A DNA stretch of 64,000 nucleotides from Paraburkholderia domus (lineage in GTDB: Bacteria; Pseudomonadota; Gammaproteobacteria; Burkholderiales; Burkholderiaceae): positions 310,001 through 374,000 of the forward strand of contig NZ_CAJNAT010000003.1 of NCBI RefSeq assembly GCF_905220705.1, read 5' to 3'. Both the position numbers and the translations under genes were made by a program. The notes under the pieces are model-generated. The model was not told the origin of the DNA and did not search any database. It was given only the letters and a program-made list of their open reading frames with translations. Below, piece by piece: positions 1-8,910 of this stretch. Position 1 is the first letter of the stretch. Every line of letters begins with the position of its first letter.

Positions 1-78
1 CGATTGCGCCGCCTGCTGCACCTGGCTCTGCGCGTTAGCCGTTGCGCTGTTCACGGACGTAGTGGTGATGGTTGACAT
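1..78 (-). CDS. fliD: Flagellar cap/hook-associated protein 2, N-terminal 26 codons only
   Basis: The gene runs off the left edge of the window; only the first 26 codons are present. The reading begins MSTITTTSVNSATANAQ and continues with QVQQAAQS, a Ser/Thr/Asn/Gln-rich start that resembles the N-terminus of Burkholderia FliD, the filament cap protein secreted by the flagellar export apparatus and acting at the filament tip. A GGAG-like ribosome binding site lies about 9 bases before the ATG. The identification rests on a short, low-complexity N-terminus, so another flagellar axial protein (flagellin or FlgK-like) cannot be excluded. Confidence 0.55.
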   Translation of the reverse strand, partial: MSTITTTSVNSATANAQSQVQQAAQS

Positions 79-443
79 GCGAAGGCTCCGTGCGTCGAGT
101 TATTCGTTATTCATTGCGTGACGCCCCGGTGGTGTTTCTTCATGCGGCGGCAACCCGGTTACGTCGCGGTTACGTCAGTTTTCTTACAAATTTTTCAAAT
201 GTTACACTATCTTTCTTGAAAGGTTTGTGACGTTTTGTCGTAACAAATCACGGCGCATAAGCTTTTGTAGCGTCCGATCATTATCGAAAGCGGATGAACG
301 CCATGGCGCGTTGCGCAACGCGGTCTTCCGCTAAAATTTTTTGCGGCTGTCGATTTCCGTCGCCGTCGTTCGTCGTCAGGTAAACGGCCCCCCGGCCGTC
401 ATCGCGCCACAGCGCCCCTAGCAACCGCCATAGGTGAACCACG
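79..443. other. Intergenic region between fliD and the GST gene
   Basis: This stretch separates two divergent genes and must hold promoters for both. It contains an AT-rich block around 180-290, a direct repeat of GGTTACGTC at about 157-175, and a TAAAAT box at 332-337 that could be a -10 for the GST gene. I looked for a flagellar sigma-28 promoter (TAAA-N15-GCCGATAA type) on the minus strand and did not find a convincing one. No open reading frame of interest is seen. Confidence 0.4.
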
Positions 444-1103
444 ATGACCCTGAAGCTCTATGCCCACCCCTTCTCTTCTTACTGCCAGAAGGTCCTGACC
501 GCGCTTTACGAAAACGGCACACCGTTCGAGCTGCGCCTGCTGGCGCACGACGACGCGCAGGTCATGGCGGAATTCGCCGCGCTCTGGCCGATCAAGCGCT
601 TTCCTGTGCTGGTCGACGGCGAACGGACCGTGACGGAGGCGAGCATCATCATCGAATATCTCGGCTTGTATCACCCGGGACCGGTGCCGCTCGTGCCGCC
701 CGACGCCCGCGCCGCGCTGGAAGTGCGCAGCATGGATCGCTTCTTCGACAACTACATCTCCACGCCGCAGCAAAAGATTGTGTACGACAGTCTGCGCGCC
801 GAGCCGGAGCGTGACCCGCGCGCCGTGGCCGAAGCCCGCGCCATGCTCGACACGGCCTACGGCTGGCTCGACAAGGTCATGGCCGGGCGCGAATGGGCGG
901 CCGGCGATACGTTCAGCCTCGCCGATTGCGGCGCCGCGCCGTTCTTGTTCTATGCCGACTGGACCCATCGGATCGGCCCGGCGTTTGAGCACGTCCTCGC
1001 CTACCGGAAACGGCTGCTGGCCCGCCCGTCGTTCGCGCGCGCGGTCGACGAAGCGCGCCCGTATCGCCCGCTGTTCCCGCTCGGCGCGCCCGACCGGGAT
1101 TGA
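444..1103 (+). CDS. Glutathione S-transferase family protein
   Basis: A 219-residue soluble protein with the two-domain layout of GSTs. The N-terminal thioredoxin-like fold (about residues 1-80) opens with KLYAHPFSSYCQKV, whose Ser/Tyr/Cys residues lie where the catalytic residue of bacterial GSTs sits, and contains TEASIIIEYL, matching the glutathione-binding E-S-x-x-I segment. Residues ~95-219 form the all-helical C-terminal domain, with WAAGDTFSLADCGAAPFL as the usual N-capping and hydrophobic-staple region. It probably conjugates or isomerises electrophilic substrates with glutathione; the substrate cannot be read. A LysR regulator follows on the same strand after 112 bases and may be co-transcribed. 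Confidence 0.85.
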   Translation: MTLKLYAHPFSSYCQKVLTALYENGTPFELRLLAHDDAQVMAEFAALWPIKRFPVLVDGERTVTEASIIIEYLGLYHPGPVPLVPPDARAALEVRSMDRFFDNYISTPQQKIVYDSLRAEPERDPRAVAEARAMLDTAYGWLDKVMAGREWAAGDTFSLADCGAAPFLFYADWTHRIGPAFEHVLAYRKRLLARPSFARAVDEARPYRPLFPLGAPDRD

Positions 1104-1215
1104 AAACACGAACCCGGCACGGACTCGACATAACCACGCGAGCGCACCAACACTATTTCCAAGCGATACACTTCACTTCGAAACCCACTTCCGCCCATCA
1201 CTCAAAAGGCAAAAC

Positions 1216-2133
1216 ATGGACCGTTTCGAAGCGATGGAGATATTTACGCGTGTGGTCGAAGCGAACAGCTTCACCAAAGTATCCGAATCGCTCGACCTGC
1301 CCCGCGCCAAAGTCAGCCGCACCATTCAGGCGCTGGAAGAACACGTCGGTGTGCGGCTCCTGAACCGGTCGACGCGGCAGGTTAGCGTCACCGAAGACGG
1401 CGCGCTGTTCTACGAGCGCTGCGTGCGCATCCTCGCGGAAGTCACCGATGCCGAATCGTCGCTGTCGAACAAGCGCGAGAGTCCGTCCGGCACGATTCGC
1501 GTCGATACGTCCGGCACACTCGCCCGCGCACTACTGCTTCCCGCGCTCGACGATTTCTACAGCCTGTATCCGGAGATCGACGTGCGGCTCGGCCTCGCGG
1601 ATCGCAACATCGATCTGATTCAGGACGGGGTGGATTGCGTGATCCGCATGGGTACGCCGGAAGAGTCGAGTCTCGTTGCGCGGCGCATCGGCCACGCGCG
1701 CATCGTCACCTGCGCGTCGCCCGCCTATCTGGAGAAATACGGCACGCCGACCACGCTCGACGAGCTCAGCGAGCATCGCGCAGTCAACTACGTTTCCGCA
1801 CGCAGCGGCAAAACCTTCCCGTTCGAGTACGAGGTGGACGGCGAGATCGTCAAGGTCACGCTCAAAAGCGTGCTCGCGGTGAACGACGGCAGCGTCTATA
1901 TCGGCGCAAGCGCGCTTGGCCACGGAATCATCCAGCCGTCGCGCTACATGGTCGCCGATCTGATCGCGCAAGGCGCGCTCAAGGAAATTCTGACGAATTA
2001 CACGAGCCCCGGCACGCCGCTTTCCATTCTTTACGCACATCGCCGCAATCTGAGTTCGCGCTTGCGCGCGTTCACCGAATGGGTCACCGAACTCGTGCGC
2101 AACAATCCCGACTTGCGCCTGCCCGACGCCTGA
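1216..2133 (+). CDS. LysR-family transcriptional regulator
   Basis: A 305-residue LTTR. The start is set at the ATG after AAAAGGCAAAAC, because the reading MDRFEAMEIFTRVVEAN is the standard LysR N-terminus; the longer open frame upstream overlaps the GST gene. Residues ~1-60 form the winged HTH (AKVSRTIQALEEHVGVRLLNR), and residues ~90-300 form the periplasmic-binding-like effector domain. The sub-family with RSTRQVSVTEDG and a C-terminus beginning near SILYAHRRNLSSRLRAF is common in Burkholderia, where it often regulates adjacent oxidoreductase or GST genes. The target is unknown; the GST gene just upstream is the obvious candidate. Confidence 0.9.
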   Translation: MDRFEAMEIFTRVVEANSFTKVSESLDLPRAKVSRTIQALEEHVGVRLLNRSTRQVSVTEDGALFYERCVRILAEVTDAESSLSNKRESPSGTIRVDTSGTLARALLLPALDDFYSLYPEIDVRLGLADRNIDLIQDGVDCVIRMGTPEESSLVARRIGHARIVTCASPAYLEKYGTPTTLDELSEHRAVNYVSARSGKTFPFEYEVDGEIVKVTLKSVLAVNDGSVYIGASALGHGIIQPSRYMVADLIAQGALKEILTNYTSPGTPLSILYAHRRNLSSRLRAFTEWVTELVRNNPDLRLPDA

Positions 2134-2202
2134 CTTCGGGCCGCCTGGACACAATGGGCGGCGCTTTCCAACCGACTGCGAGCAGCCTCGATCGGATAGC
2201 AA

Positions 2203-2236
2203 AAAGCCCCATGCGTCTCACGACGCATGGGGCTTT
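2203..2236. terminator. Bidirectional intrinsic terminator between convergent genes
   Basis: A perfect stem GCCCCATGCGTC / GACGCATGGGGC with a short loop is flanked by AAAAA on the left and TTTCTT on the right. It can end both the LysR transcript (+) and the sugar ABC transporter operon (-), which converge here. Confidence 0.9.
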
Positions 2237-2275
2237 CTTCACATTCAACTCGAATCACTCAGCGAATAACCCGCC

Positions 2276-3391
2276 TCAGGCAATCCGTTCTTCGTTGGAC
2301 GGATCGAACAGCACCGCCTTCGATGCGTCGAACAACAATGTCGTCGTCGACAAGGGCTGCGGATTCGAAGCCGGGTGCACGCGGCTCACAATGCGCTTGC
2401 CGTTGACCTGCGCGAACACCAGCGTGTCCGGTCCGGTCGGCTCGATCACGTCGACATTCACGTCGATCGACTGCAGGTTCGCGTGGTCACCATGCGCACC
2501 GCGTGCGTCGGTGATCCGCTCAGGGCGCAGGCCGAGAATCACTTCGCGCCCAATGTGCGACTTCACCTTCGCAGAGTCGAACGGCAGGTTCAACACATTG
2601 CGCGTCGCACCCGTATCCAGTTCGATGCCGACGCCCGAACCCTGCTCCACCAGCTTGCCCTGGATAAAGTTCATCGGCGGCGCGCCGATAAAGCCGGCCA
2701 CGAACAGATTTGCCGGCGAGTCGTAGATCTCTTGCGGCGCGCCGAACTGCTGGACGACGCCGTCTTTCATCACCGCGATGCGGTCGCCGAGCGTCATCGC
2801 TTCGATCTGATCGTGCGTCACGTAGACGATCGTCGTGCCGAGGCGTTGATGCAACAGCTTGATTTCCGAACGCATTTCGATCCGCAGCTTCGCGTCGAGG
2901 TTCGACAGCGGCTCGTCGAACAGGAACATCACCGGATCGCGCGCGAGCGCACGGCCCATGGCCACGCGCTGACGCTGGCCGCCGGAGAGCTGACCCGGCT
3001 TGCGGTCCAGCAAGTGCGTGATCTGCAGCGTGTTCGACACGCGGTCGACGATCTGCGCCTGCTCCTGCTTTGGCACCTTGCGGATACCCAGGCCGAACGA
3101 GATGTTCTCGCGCACCGTCATCGACGGATACAGCGCATACGACTGGAACACCATCGCGATATCGCGATCTTTCGGCGAGAGGTTGTTCACCGTCTTGCCG
3201 TCGATCTGGATCTCGCCCTTGGTCACGGTTTCGAGGCCGGCGATCATGTTGAGCAGCGTCGACTTCCCGCAGCCCGAGCCGCCGACGAGAATCAGGAACT
3301 GGCCGTCTTCGATGTCGATGTTGACACCCTTCAGGACCGGCACCCCGTTCGGGTAAGTCTTGTACACGTCACGGATGGAAAGGCTTGCCAT
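2276..3391 (-). CDS. gtsD: Sugar ABC transporter, ATP-binding subunit (UgpC/MalK type)
   Basis: A 371-residue ATPase that powers the importer encoded by the next three genes. The start is the ATG giving MASLSIRDVYKTYPNG, typical for this family; the open frame extends further upstream without family resemblance. Walker A GGSGCGKST lies at about 37-45, followed by the Q-loop (FQSYALYPSMTV), the signature LSGGQRQRVAMGRAL, Walker B FLFDEPLSNLD and the H-loop (VTHDQIEAMTLGDR). The C-terminal ~120 residues form the MalK/UgpC regulatory OB-fold (GLRPERI). It is the last gene of the minus-strand gtsABCD-like operon. The gts name rests on context next to zwf-pgl-glk; substrate specificity is not proven. 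Confidence 0.85.
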   Translation of the reverse strand: MASLSIRDVYKTYPNGVPVLKGVNIDIEDGQFLILVGGSGCGKSTLLNMIAGLETVTKGEIQIDGKTVNNLSPKDRDIAMVFQSYALYPSMTVRENISFGLGIRKVPKQEQAQIVDRVSNTLQITHLLDRKPGQLSGGQRQRVAMGRALARDPVMFLFDEPLSNLDAKLRIEMRSEIKLLHQRLGTTIVYVTHDQIEAMTLGDRIAVMKDGVVQQFGAPQEIYDSPANLFVAGFIGAPPMNFIQGKLVEQGSGVGIELDTGATRNVLNLPFDSAKVKSHIGREVILGLRPERITDARGAHGDHANLQSIDVNVDVIEPTGPDTLVFAQVNGKRIVSRVHPASNPQPLSTTTLLFDASKAVLFDPSNEERIA

Positions 3392-3484
3392 GCTGTGAAT
3401 CCTCTTGTCTCTGGTACTGCTGGAAAACGTCTTGTCGGATGACGGCGGCGCACTATCAAAGAAGCCCCGCCGCATGCGAATGCT

Positions 3485-4342
3485 TTAACCCTTGACTGCG
3501 CCCGCCGTCAGACCGCGCACGAAATAGCGGCCGGCAACGATATAGACGAGCAGCGTCGGCAGTGCGGCGATGATCGCGCCGGCCATGTCCACGTTGTATT
3601 CCTTCACGCCGGTCGAGGTGTTCACGAGGTTGTTCAGCGCCACCGTGATCGGCATCGAATCGACACCGGAGAACACAATCCCGAACAGGAAGTCATTCCA
3701 GATCTGCGTGAATTGCCAGATCAGGCACACCATGAAAATCGGCAGCGACACCGGCATCAGAATCTTCGTGAAGATCGTGAAGAAACCGGCACCGTCGATC
3801 CGCGCGGCCTTCACGAGCTCAGCCGGAATGCTCACGTAGAAGTTGCGGAAGAACATTGTGGTGAAGGCGATACCGTAGATCACGTGCACCACCACCAGAC
3901 CGGTTATCGAGTTCGACAGGCCGAGCATGCCTTCGAAACGCGCCATCGGCAGCAGGATCGCCTGGAACGGAATGAAGCAGCCGACCAGGATCATCGTGAA
4001 GATCGGATCCGCACCGCGGAAACGCCAGTGCGTGAGGACATAACCGTTGAACGCGCCGATGATCGACGAGATCAGCACGGCCGGAATCACCATCCGCACC
4101 GAGTTCATGAAGAACGGTTGCATGCCGTCGCAGCGCACACCGGTACACGCACCGCTCCACGCCTTGATCCATGGGTCGATGGTCCAGTGAGTCGGCGGCG
4201 TGAGCAGGTTACCGGTACGCAGCTGGTCGATGTCCTTGAACGACGTGGACAGCATCACGTACAGCGGAAACAGGAAATACAGGGCAAACAGAATCAAGGC
4301 CGCATAAATGACGGCACGGCTGATCGTCATCTTAGGCTGCAT
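3485..4342 (-). CDS. gtsC: Sugar ABC transporter permease (MalG type)
   Basis: A 285-residue inner-membrane protein with six predicted hydrophobic segments. The EAA loop that docks on the ATPase reads KAARIDGAGFFTIF, and the ending FVRGLTAGAVKG is characteristic of MalG-type CUT1 permeases. The annotated start overlaps the end of the upstream permease by 11 bases; an alternative ATG four codons in (MTISRAVIYA) would remove the overlap. It forms the translocation pore with the preceding permease. A loop of about 25 residues with two Cys (ACTGVRCDGMQPFF) is a feature of the glucose-type GtsC group. Confidence 0.85.
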   Translation of the reverse strand: MQPKMTISRAVIYAALILFALYFLFPLYVMLSTSFKDIDQLRTGNLLTPPTHWTIDPWIKAWSGACTGVRCDGMQPFFMNSVRMVIPAVLISSIIGAFNGYVLTHWRFRGADPIFTMILVGCFIPFQAILLPMARFEGMLGLSNSITGLVVVHVIYGIAFTTMFFRNFYVSIPAELVKAARIDGAGFFTIFTKILMPVSLPIFMVCLIWQFTQIWNDFLFGIVFSGVDSMPITVALNNLVNTSTGVKEYNVDMAGAIIAALPTLLVYIVAGRYFVRGLTAGAVKG

Positions 4343-5273
4343 TGCGGGTGCTCCTCGATTCCAGATACATCAGCGGCACGAGCACGGCCACAACGGTGGC
4401 GAGCATCATCATCGACGATGCCGCGCCGACGCCCAGCTGCCCGCGATTGAACGAAAACGTGTACATGAAAATAGCCGGCAGCGATGAAGACGTACCCGGA
4501 CCGCCTGCCGTCAACGCGACGACCAGGTCGAAGGTCTTGATCGTGATGTGGGAAAGAATCAGCAACACGGAGAAGAACACCGGGCGCATGCTCGGAATCA
4601 CGATCTTGCGGTAGATGGTGGGCAAACCAGCGCCGTCCATCTGCGCAGCCTTGAAGATTTCACCGTCGACACCGCGCAAGCCAGCGAGAAACAGCGCCAT
4701 CACGAAACCGGTGGATTGCCACACCGCTGCGATCACGATGCAGAAAATCGCCTTGTCGGGGTCACCGAGCCAACTGAACGAGAAGCTCGTCCAGCCCCAG
4801 TCATGAAACACCTTCTCGAGACCGACGCTCGGCGTCATGATCCATTGCCATGCCGTACCCGTCACGATGAACGACAGCGCCATCGGGTACAGGAACACGG
4901 CGCGCAGCGCACCTTCATTGCGGATCTGCTGATCGAGCAGAATCGCGAGGAACAGACCGAGGCCGACACAGATACCAATAAACGGAATGCCGAACCAGCC
5001 GAGGTTGGCAGCCGAGGTCCAGAACACGTCGTTATCGAACAGTTCGCGATAACGATCCAGACCGACAAAATCATAACGTGGCATCAGTCGCGAATTCGAC
5101 AGCGACAGAAAGCCGGTAATGGCGATGAAGCCATACACGAAGACCAGGCTGATCACGACGCTGGGTGCGAGCACCAGCTTCGGAATCCAGCGATCGGCCA
5201 GGGCCGCCATCGGCGACGTGCGGCGGGTCACGGAAGCCGTGGTTTTCCCGTTTCCGCTGATAGAAGCAGTCAC
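4332..5273 (-). CDS. gtsB: Sugar ABC transporter permease (MalF/UgpA type)
   Basis: A 313-residue integral membrane protein with six main hydrophobic segments and an N-terminal ~30-residue cytoplasmic tail. The EAA motif is KAAQMDGAGLPTIYRKIVIPS and the preceding VWQSTGFVMALFLAGL is typical of UgpA-type CUT1 permeases. It pairs with the downstream permease, with which its coding sequence overlaps. Translation starts inside ~200 bases of spacer after the binding-protein gene, a gap often seen where the periplasmic component is made in excess. Confidence 0.85.
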   Translation of the reverse strand: MTASISGNGKTTASVTRRTSPMAALADRWIPKLVLAPSVVISLVFVYGFIAITGFLSLSNSRLMPRYDFVGLDRYRELFDNDVFWTSAANLGWFGIPFIGICVGLGLFLAILLDQQIRNEGALRAVFLYPMALSFIVTGTAWQWIMTPSVGLEKVFHDWGWTSFSFSWLGDPDKAIFCIVIAAVWQSTGFVMALFLAGLRGVDGEIFKAAQMDGAGLPTIYRKIVIPSMRPVFFSVLLILSHITIKTFDLVVALTAGGPGTSSSLPAIFMYTFSFNRGQLGVGAASSMMMLATVVAVLVPLMYLESRSTRNAA

Positions 5274-5470
5274 TACTCGACTCCTGCTGAAACTGTACCG
5301 CCGGGGCGCTCACGTAGGGAAACCGCGAGACCGGAACGGCATAGGTGTGACTCGATGAAACCAGGGGCGAAGTGTCTCGCCCTAAGCAACGCACCTGCTG
5401 CAAGCTATCTGAAGCGCGCGCCCGGCGCCCACGAGGGGAACCGCCAGGCGCACCACTTCGCTTACGTCAC

Positions 5471-6718
5471 TTACTTGGTCTTCGCAGCCTTCGCGAGCGC
5501 GGCAACCGCGGTCTTCGAATCTTGCTGCGAGTTCATGAACTTCGTGACCACGTCCGAGATCGCACCGGCTGCTGCATCCGGTTGCGCCATGCCGTGTGCC
5601 AGCGAAGGCACATAGCCGCCCGACTTGATCGCCACTTGTTCATCCGCGTACGACTTCTTCGCGCAGTCGTCGAACTTGGCCATCGACACGCCCAGACGAA
5701 CCGGGATCGAGCCCTTGTTCAGGCTGAACTGTTCCTGGAAGTCCGGCGACATGATCGTCTTGGCCAGTGCCAATTGACCCGGCGTTGCAGTCTTCTGGCC
5801 CTTCTGCTGGAAGAACACGAACGAGTCGACGTTGAACGTGTAGGCCTTTTCCGTGCCCGGAACCGCAGCGCAGATGTAGTCCGAACCCGCCTTCTTGCCG
5901 GCGTTGGCGAATTCACCCTTCGCCCAGTCGCCCATGAACTGCATGCCGGCCTTGCCGTTGATCACCATGGCCGTGGCCAGGTTCCAGTCACGACCCGTAC
6001 GGCCTGCGTCGAAGTAACCCTGGATCTTGCGGACCGTGTCAAACACGCCGACCATCTGGTCCGACGTCAGCGTCTTCTCGTCGAGGTCGACCAGCGCCTT
6101 CTTGTAGAAGCCCGCGCCTTGCGACAGCACGACGTCTTCCCACAGCGTCAGGTCTTGCCACGGCTGACCGCCCATCGCGATCGGCTGGATGCCCGCGGCC
6201 TTCATCTTGTCGGCCACCGCGAAGAACTCAGGCCACGTGGTCGGCACCTTGCCGCCTGCCTTGTCCAGCGCTGCCTTGTTGATGTACAGCCAGTTCACGC
6301 GGTGCACCGAGAAAGGTGCAGCAACGTAATGACCGTCTGCGTGCATGATCTTGTCGATTTCCGGCGGCAGGTTCTTCTTCCAGTCGCCTGCTGCCGCGTC
6401 GATCGGCACCAGCACACCTTGCGAAGCCCAGTCCTGGATCAGCGGACCCTTGATCTGCGCAGCGCTCGGCGCATTGCCCGAGATCACCTGCGTCTTGAGT
6501 GCCGTCATGGCAGCCGCGCCTGCGCCGCCAGCAACCGCGAAGTCCTTCCACGTGTAACCCTGCTTCGTCATGTCGTCCTTGAGGACGCCGACGGCTTTCG
6601 ATTCGCCGCCCGAAGTCCACCAGTGCAACACTTCGATCGACTCGGCAGCTTGCACAGCCGAGACGCCACACATCAGACCTGCGGCGCACAAAGCGCCCAT
6701 GATCGCGCGAAATTTCAT
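5471..6718 (-). CDS. gtsA: Periplasmic sugar-binding protein of the ABC importer (probable glucose)
   Basis: A 415-residue CUT1 solute-binding protein. The N-terminus MKFRAIMGALCAAGLMCGVS...AVQA/AES is a classical signal peptide with an A-x-A site near residue 24. The mature start SIEVLHWWTSGGESKAV is characteristic of the glucose/mannose binding proteins next to Entner-Doudoroff genes in pseudomonads and Burkholderia, with Trp pairs that stack on the sugar ring. A strong GGAGGA site precedes the ATG. As first gene of the minus-strand operon, and divergent from zwf-pgl-glk/hexR, it supplies glucose to the pathway encoded next door. Galactose or mannose as extra substrates cannot be excluded. 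Confidence 0.85.
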   Translation of the reverse strand: MKFRAIMGALCAAGLMCGVSAVQAAESIEVLHWWTSGGESKAVGVLKDDMTKQGYTWKDFAVAGGAGAAAMTALKTQVISGNAPSAAQIKGPLIQDWASQGVLVPIDAAAGDWKKNLPPEIDKIMHADGHYVAAPFSVHRVNWLYINKAALDKAGGKVPTTWPEFFAVADKMKAAGIQPIAMGGQPWQDLTLWEDVVLSQGAGFYKKALVDLDEKTLTSDQMVGVFDTVRKIQGYFDAGRTGRDWNLATAMVINGKAGMQFMGDWAKGEFANAGKKAGSDYICAAVPGTEKAYTFNVDSFVFFQQKGQKTATPGQLALAKTIMSPDFQEQFSLNKGSIPVRLGVSMAKFDDCAKKSYADEQVAIKSGGYVPSLAHGMAQPDAAAGAISDVVTKFMNSQQDSKTAVAALAKAAKTK

Positions 6719-7141
6719 TGCTTATCTCCTCCAGACACCTGAACAAAAAACAAATGGCCCCTGATGTCGCCAGGGTGCTGTGGTTGGTTCAAACAGGCAA
6801 AACACTGGGCGATCGAGCACGGTCGGGCGCATGCTTAAGGCATGAACCGGCGGACCGATATCCGGCCGCTGGAAGCTCAAGAGATGAGTGGTTCGGGATG
6901 CAACTGACTGTCTCCTCTTTTGATTTTTGCCTGCCCGCGTCGCGCGCGGCAGACTCGAGGTGCCTCACACGTTAACCCTGACGCCAGACCCGCCTTCCGG
7001 CTTTCCGTAAGGACCGCCGGAGGCATGCTGGCACGTGCTCGCACGCAATGTCCGTTAACATGCAGGGGACGCCTGCCGATTCGGGAAAACGCGCATCTTG
7101 CCTCACAGCGCACGCTTTTTTCATCGAATTAGCGCTACCTC

Positions 7142-7169
7142 TTGATTTGGATTGTAGTTAAACTACAAT
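7142..7169 (+). promoter_or_regulatory. zwf operon promoter, sigma-70 type
   Basis: TTGATT at 7142-7147 and TACAAT at 7164-7169 are separated by 16 bases, close to the sigma-70 consensus. The -10 hexamer is buried in the HexR palindrome, so bound regulator would block polymerase. Start of transcription would fall near 7176, about 75 bases before the zwf ATG. Confidence 0.65.
7151..7169. promoter_or_regulatory. HexR operator, perfect 19-bp palindrome
   Basis: The sequence ATTGTAGTTAAACTACAAT is a perfect inverted repeat (9+1+9). It matches the known HexR consensus TGTARTTAAANTACA for RpiR-family regulators of glucose catabolism. The regulator is encoded as the C-terminal half of the third gene of this operon. 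Confidence 0.9.
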
Positions 7170-7249
7170 TCAGTGTCAAAAAATATTTTATCGGACTACG
7201 GTCGCCCTTTTCGGTCCCCACGGCGGCCCCAGGATATCGACGGAGACTC

Positions 7250-8713
7250 ATGCAAACCGATTCAAGCTTCACCTTCGTTCTCTTCGGCGGAACCGGCGAT
7301 CTGTCGATGCGCAAGATCCTGCCGGCACTGTTTGAAGCGCACCGTGCAGGTGGCATGCTGGCCGACAGCGGCAAGATCGTCGCGGTGGCGCGGCATGTGG
7401 CCGATCGTGCCGACTACCTCGAATGGGTCAATGAGCACGTCAAACCGCACGTGTCCAAGAACGGTGTCGATGAAACAGCATGGGCGAGCTTCCTCGACCG
7501 TATCGAGTTCGTGAAGATCGACCTCGGCAATCCCGAAGACTTCGCGCTGCTGCGCGACGCCGTGAGCGACATGCCCGGCATTCGCGTGTTCTATCTGGCA
7601 ACGGGTCCGTCGCTGTTCGTGCCGATCTGCCGCGCGCTGGCGTCGGTGGGGCTCAACGAAAATTCGCGCATCGTGCTGGAAAAGCCGCTCGGCTACGACC
7701 TCAAGTCGTCCAACGCAATTAATGATGCAGTCGGTGAAATCTTCGCTGAAGAACAGATCTACCGGATCGATCACTACCTGGGTAAAGAGCCGGTGCAGAA
7801 CCTGCTCGCGCTGCGCTTCGGCAATGTGCTGTTCGAGCCGTTGTGGCGCCGTGAATGGGTGGAAAGCATTCAGATCACGATTGCAGAAGAGCTCGGCGTG
7901 GAAGCGCGCGGCGACTTCTACGACAACACCGGCGCCTTGCGCGACATGGTGCAGAACCATTTGCTGCAACTGCTTTCCATCGTGGCGATGGAACCGCCGC
8001 ATTCGATGGATTCCGACTCGGTACGTGACGAAAAACTGCGCGTGTTGCGCGCGTTGAAGCCGATCGATCCGCGCGATATCAGCAAGATAGCGGTGCGCGG
8101 CCAGTATCATGCGGGCGTGATCCGCGGCAACGCGGTGCCGGCGTATGCTACCGAGCCGGGCGTCAAGCCGGACAGCACGACCGAAACCTTCGTTGCGGTG
8201 AAGGTGGAAATCGAAAACTGGCGCTGGGCCGGTGTGCCGTTCTTCCTGCGCACGGGCAAGCGTCTCGCGGACCGTGTTGCCGAGATCGTGGTGAATTTTC
8301 GTGCGGTGCCGCATTCGGCATTGGGCGCGTCAGCGTTGCGCGGCGGCGCGAACCGTCTCGTGATCCGTTTGCAGCCGAACGAGACCATTCGCCTCTACTG
8401 TCTCGCGAAGCAGCCGGGTGAAGGCATGAATCTCGCCAGCGTCCACCTCGACCTCGCGTTCGACCGGTTCTTCCGCGAAGGGCAGATGGAGGCGTATCAG
8501 CGCCTGTTGCTCGACGTCATCAATGGCCGCCTCGCGCTGTTTGTGCGGCGCGATGAGCAGGAAGCAGCATGGCGCTGGGTCGAACCGATCCTCGACGAAT
8601 GGGCAGCGTCGCACAAGCCGCCCAAGCCGTATGCAGCAGGCACGTGGGGACCGGCCGCGGCGAGCGCGATGTTGGCTCAGCATGACACCTGCTGGCTCGA
8701 AGAAGAGAATTGA
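7250..8713 (+). CDS. zwf: Glucose-6-phosphate 1-dehydrogenase
   Basis: A 487-residue cytosolic enzyme that oxidises glucose-6-phosphate to 6-phosphogluconolactone with NAD(P)+. The start is the ATG after CGGAGACTC; the longer frame upstream runs into the promoter. The dinucleotide fold begins FVLFGGTGDLSMRK, and the active-site signature RIDHYLGKE is at about residues 172-180 with the substrate Lys and catalytic His region intact. Length is normal for the family. It is the first gene of zwf-pgl-glk/hexR, feeding the Entner-Doudoroff and pentose phosphate routes, and is probably repressed by HexR through the palindrome overlapping its promoter. Confidence 0.97.
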   Translation: MQTDSSFTFVLFGGTGDLSMRKILPALFEAHRAGGMLADSGKIVAVARHVADRADYLEWVNEHVKPHVSKNGVDETAWASFLDRIEFVKIDLGNPEDFALLRDAVSDMPGIRVFYLATGPSLFVPICRALASVGLNENSRIVLEKPLGYDLKSSNAINDAVGEIFAEEQIYRIDHYLGKEPVQNLLALRFGNVLFEPLWRREWVESIQITIAEELGVEARGDFYDNTGALRDMVQNHLLQLLSIVAMEPPHSMDSDSVRDEKLRVLRALKPIDPRDISKIAVRGQYHAGVIRGNAVPAYATEPGVKPDSTTETFVAVKVEIENWRWAGVPFFLRTGKRLADRVAEIVVNFRAVPHSALGASALRGGANRLVIRLQPNETIRLYCLAKQPGEGMNLASVHLDLAFDRFFREGQMEAYQRLLLDVINGRLALFVRRDEQEAAWRWVEPILDEWAASHKPPKPYAAGTWGPAAASAMLAQHDTCWLEEEN

Positions 8714-8910
8714 ATCAACTGAATCACGGCGCCGCGCCTTGCCCCGATCGCGATCGAAGCACAGCGCAGCGCCTGCAAGACCCACCGACGAACTGAACGG
8801 AATGGCGCCGGTATCACGAAGGCGCCTGCAAGTCATCCCGCTTGCAGGCATCGCGTGAAAGCAGTACGGCACGTTCCGCAGATCTAACAAGAAAGCAGCA
8901 CGGAGGAGAA

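Larger units (their letters stand above)
6719..7249. promoter_or_regulatory. Divergent control region between the glucose importer and zwf operons
   Basis: This 531-base stretch has no gene. Its zwf-proximal end holds a clear promoter and HexR operator (listed separately). The gtsA-proximal 240 bases carry only the Shine-Dalgarno of gtsA and a T-rich patch near 6916; I could not identify the gtsA promoter or a second HexR palindrome. Confidence 0.6.

Noticed and set aside
79..300. Sigma-28 flagellar promoter for fliD
   Set aside because: No match to the TAAA-N15-GCCGATAA pattern on the minus strand that I could defend.
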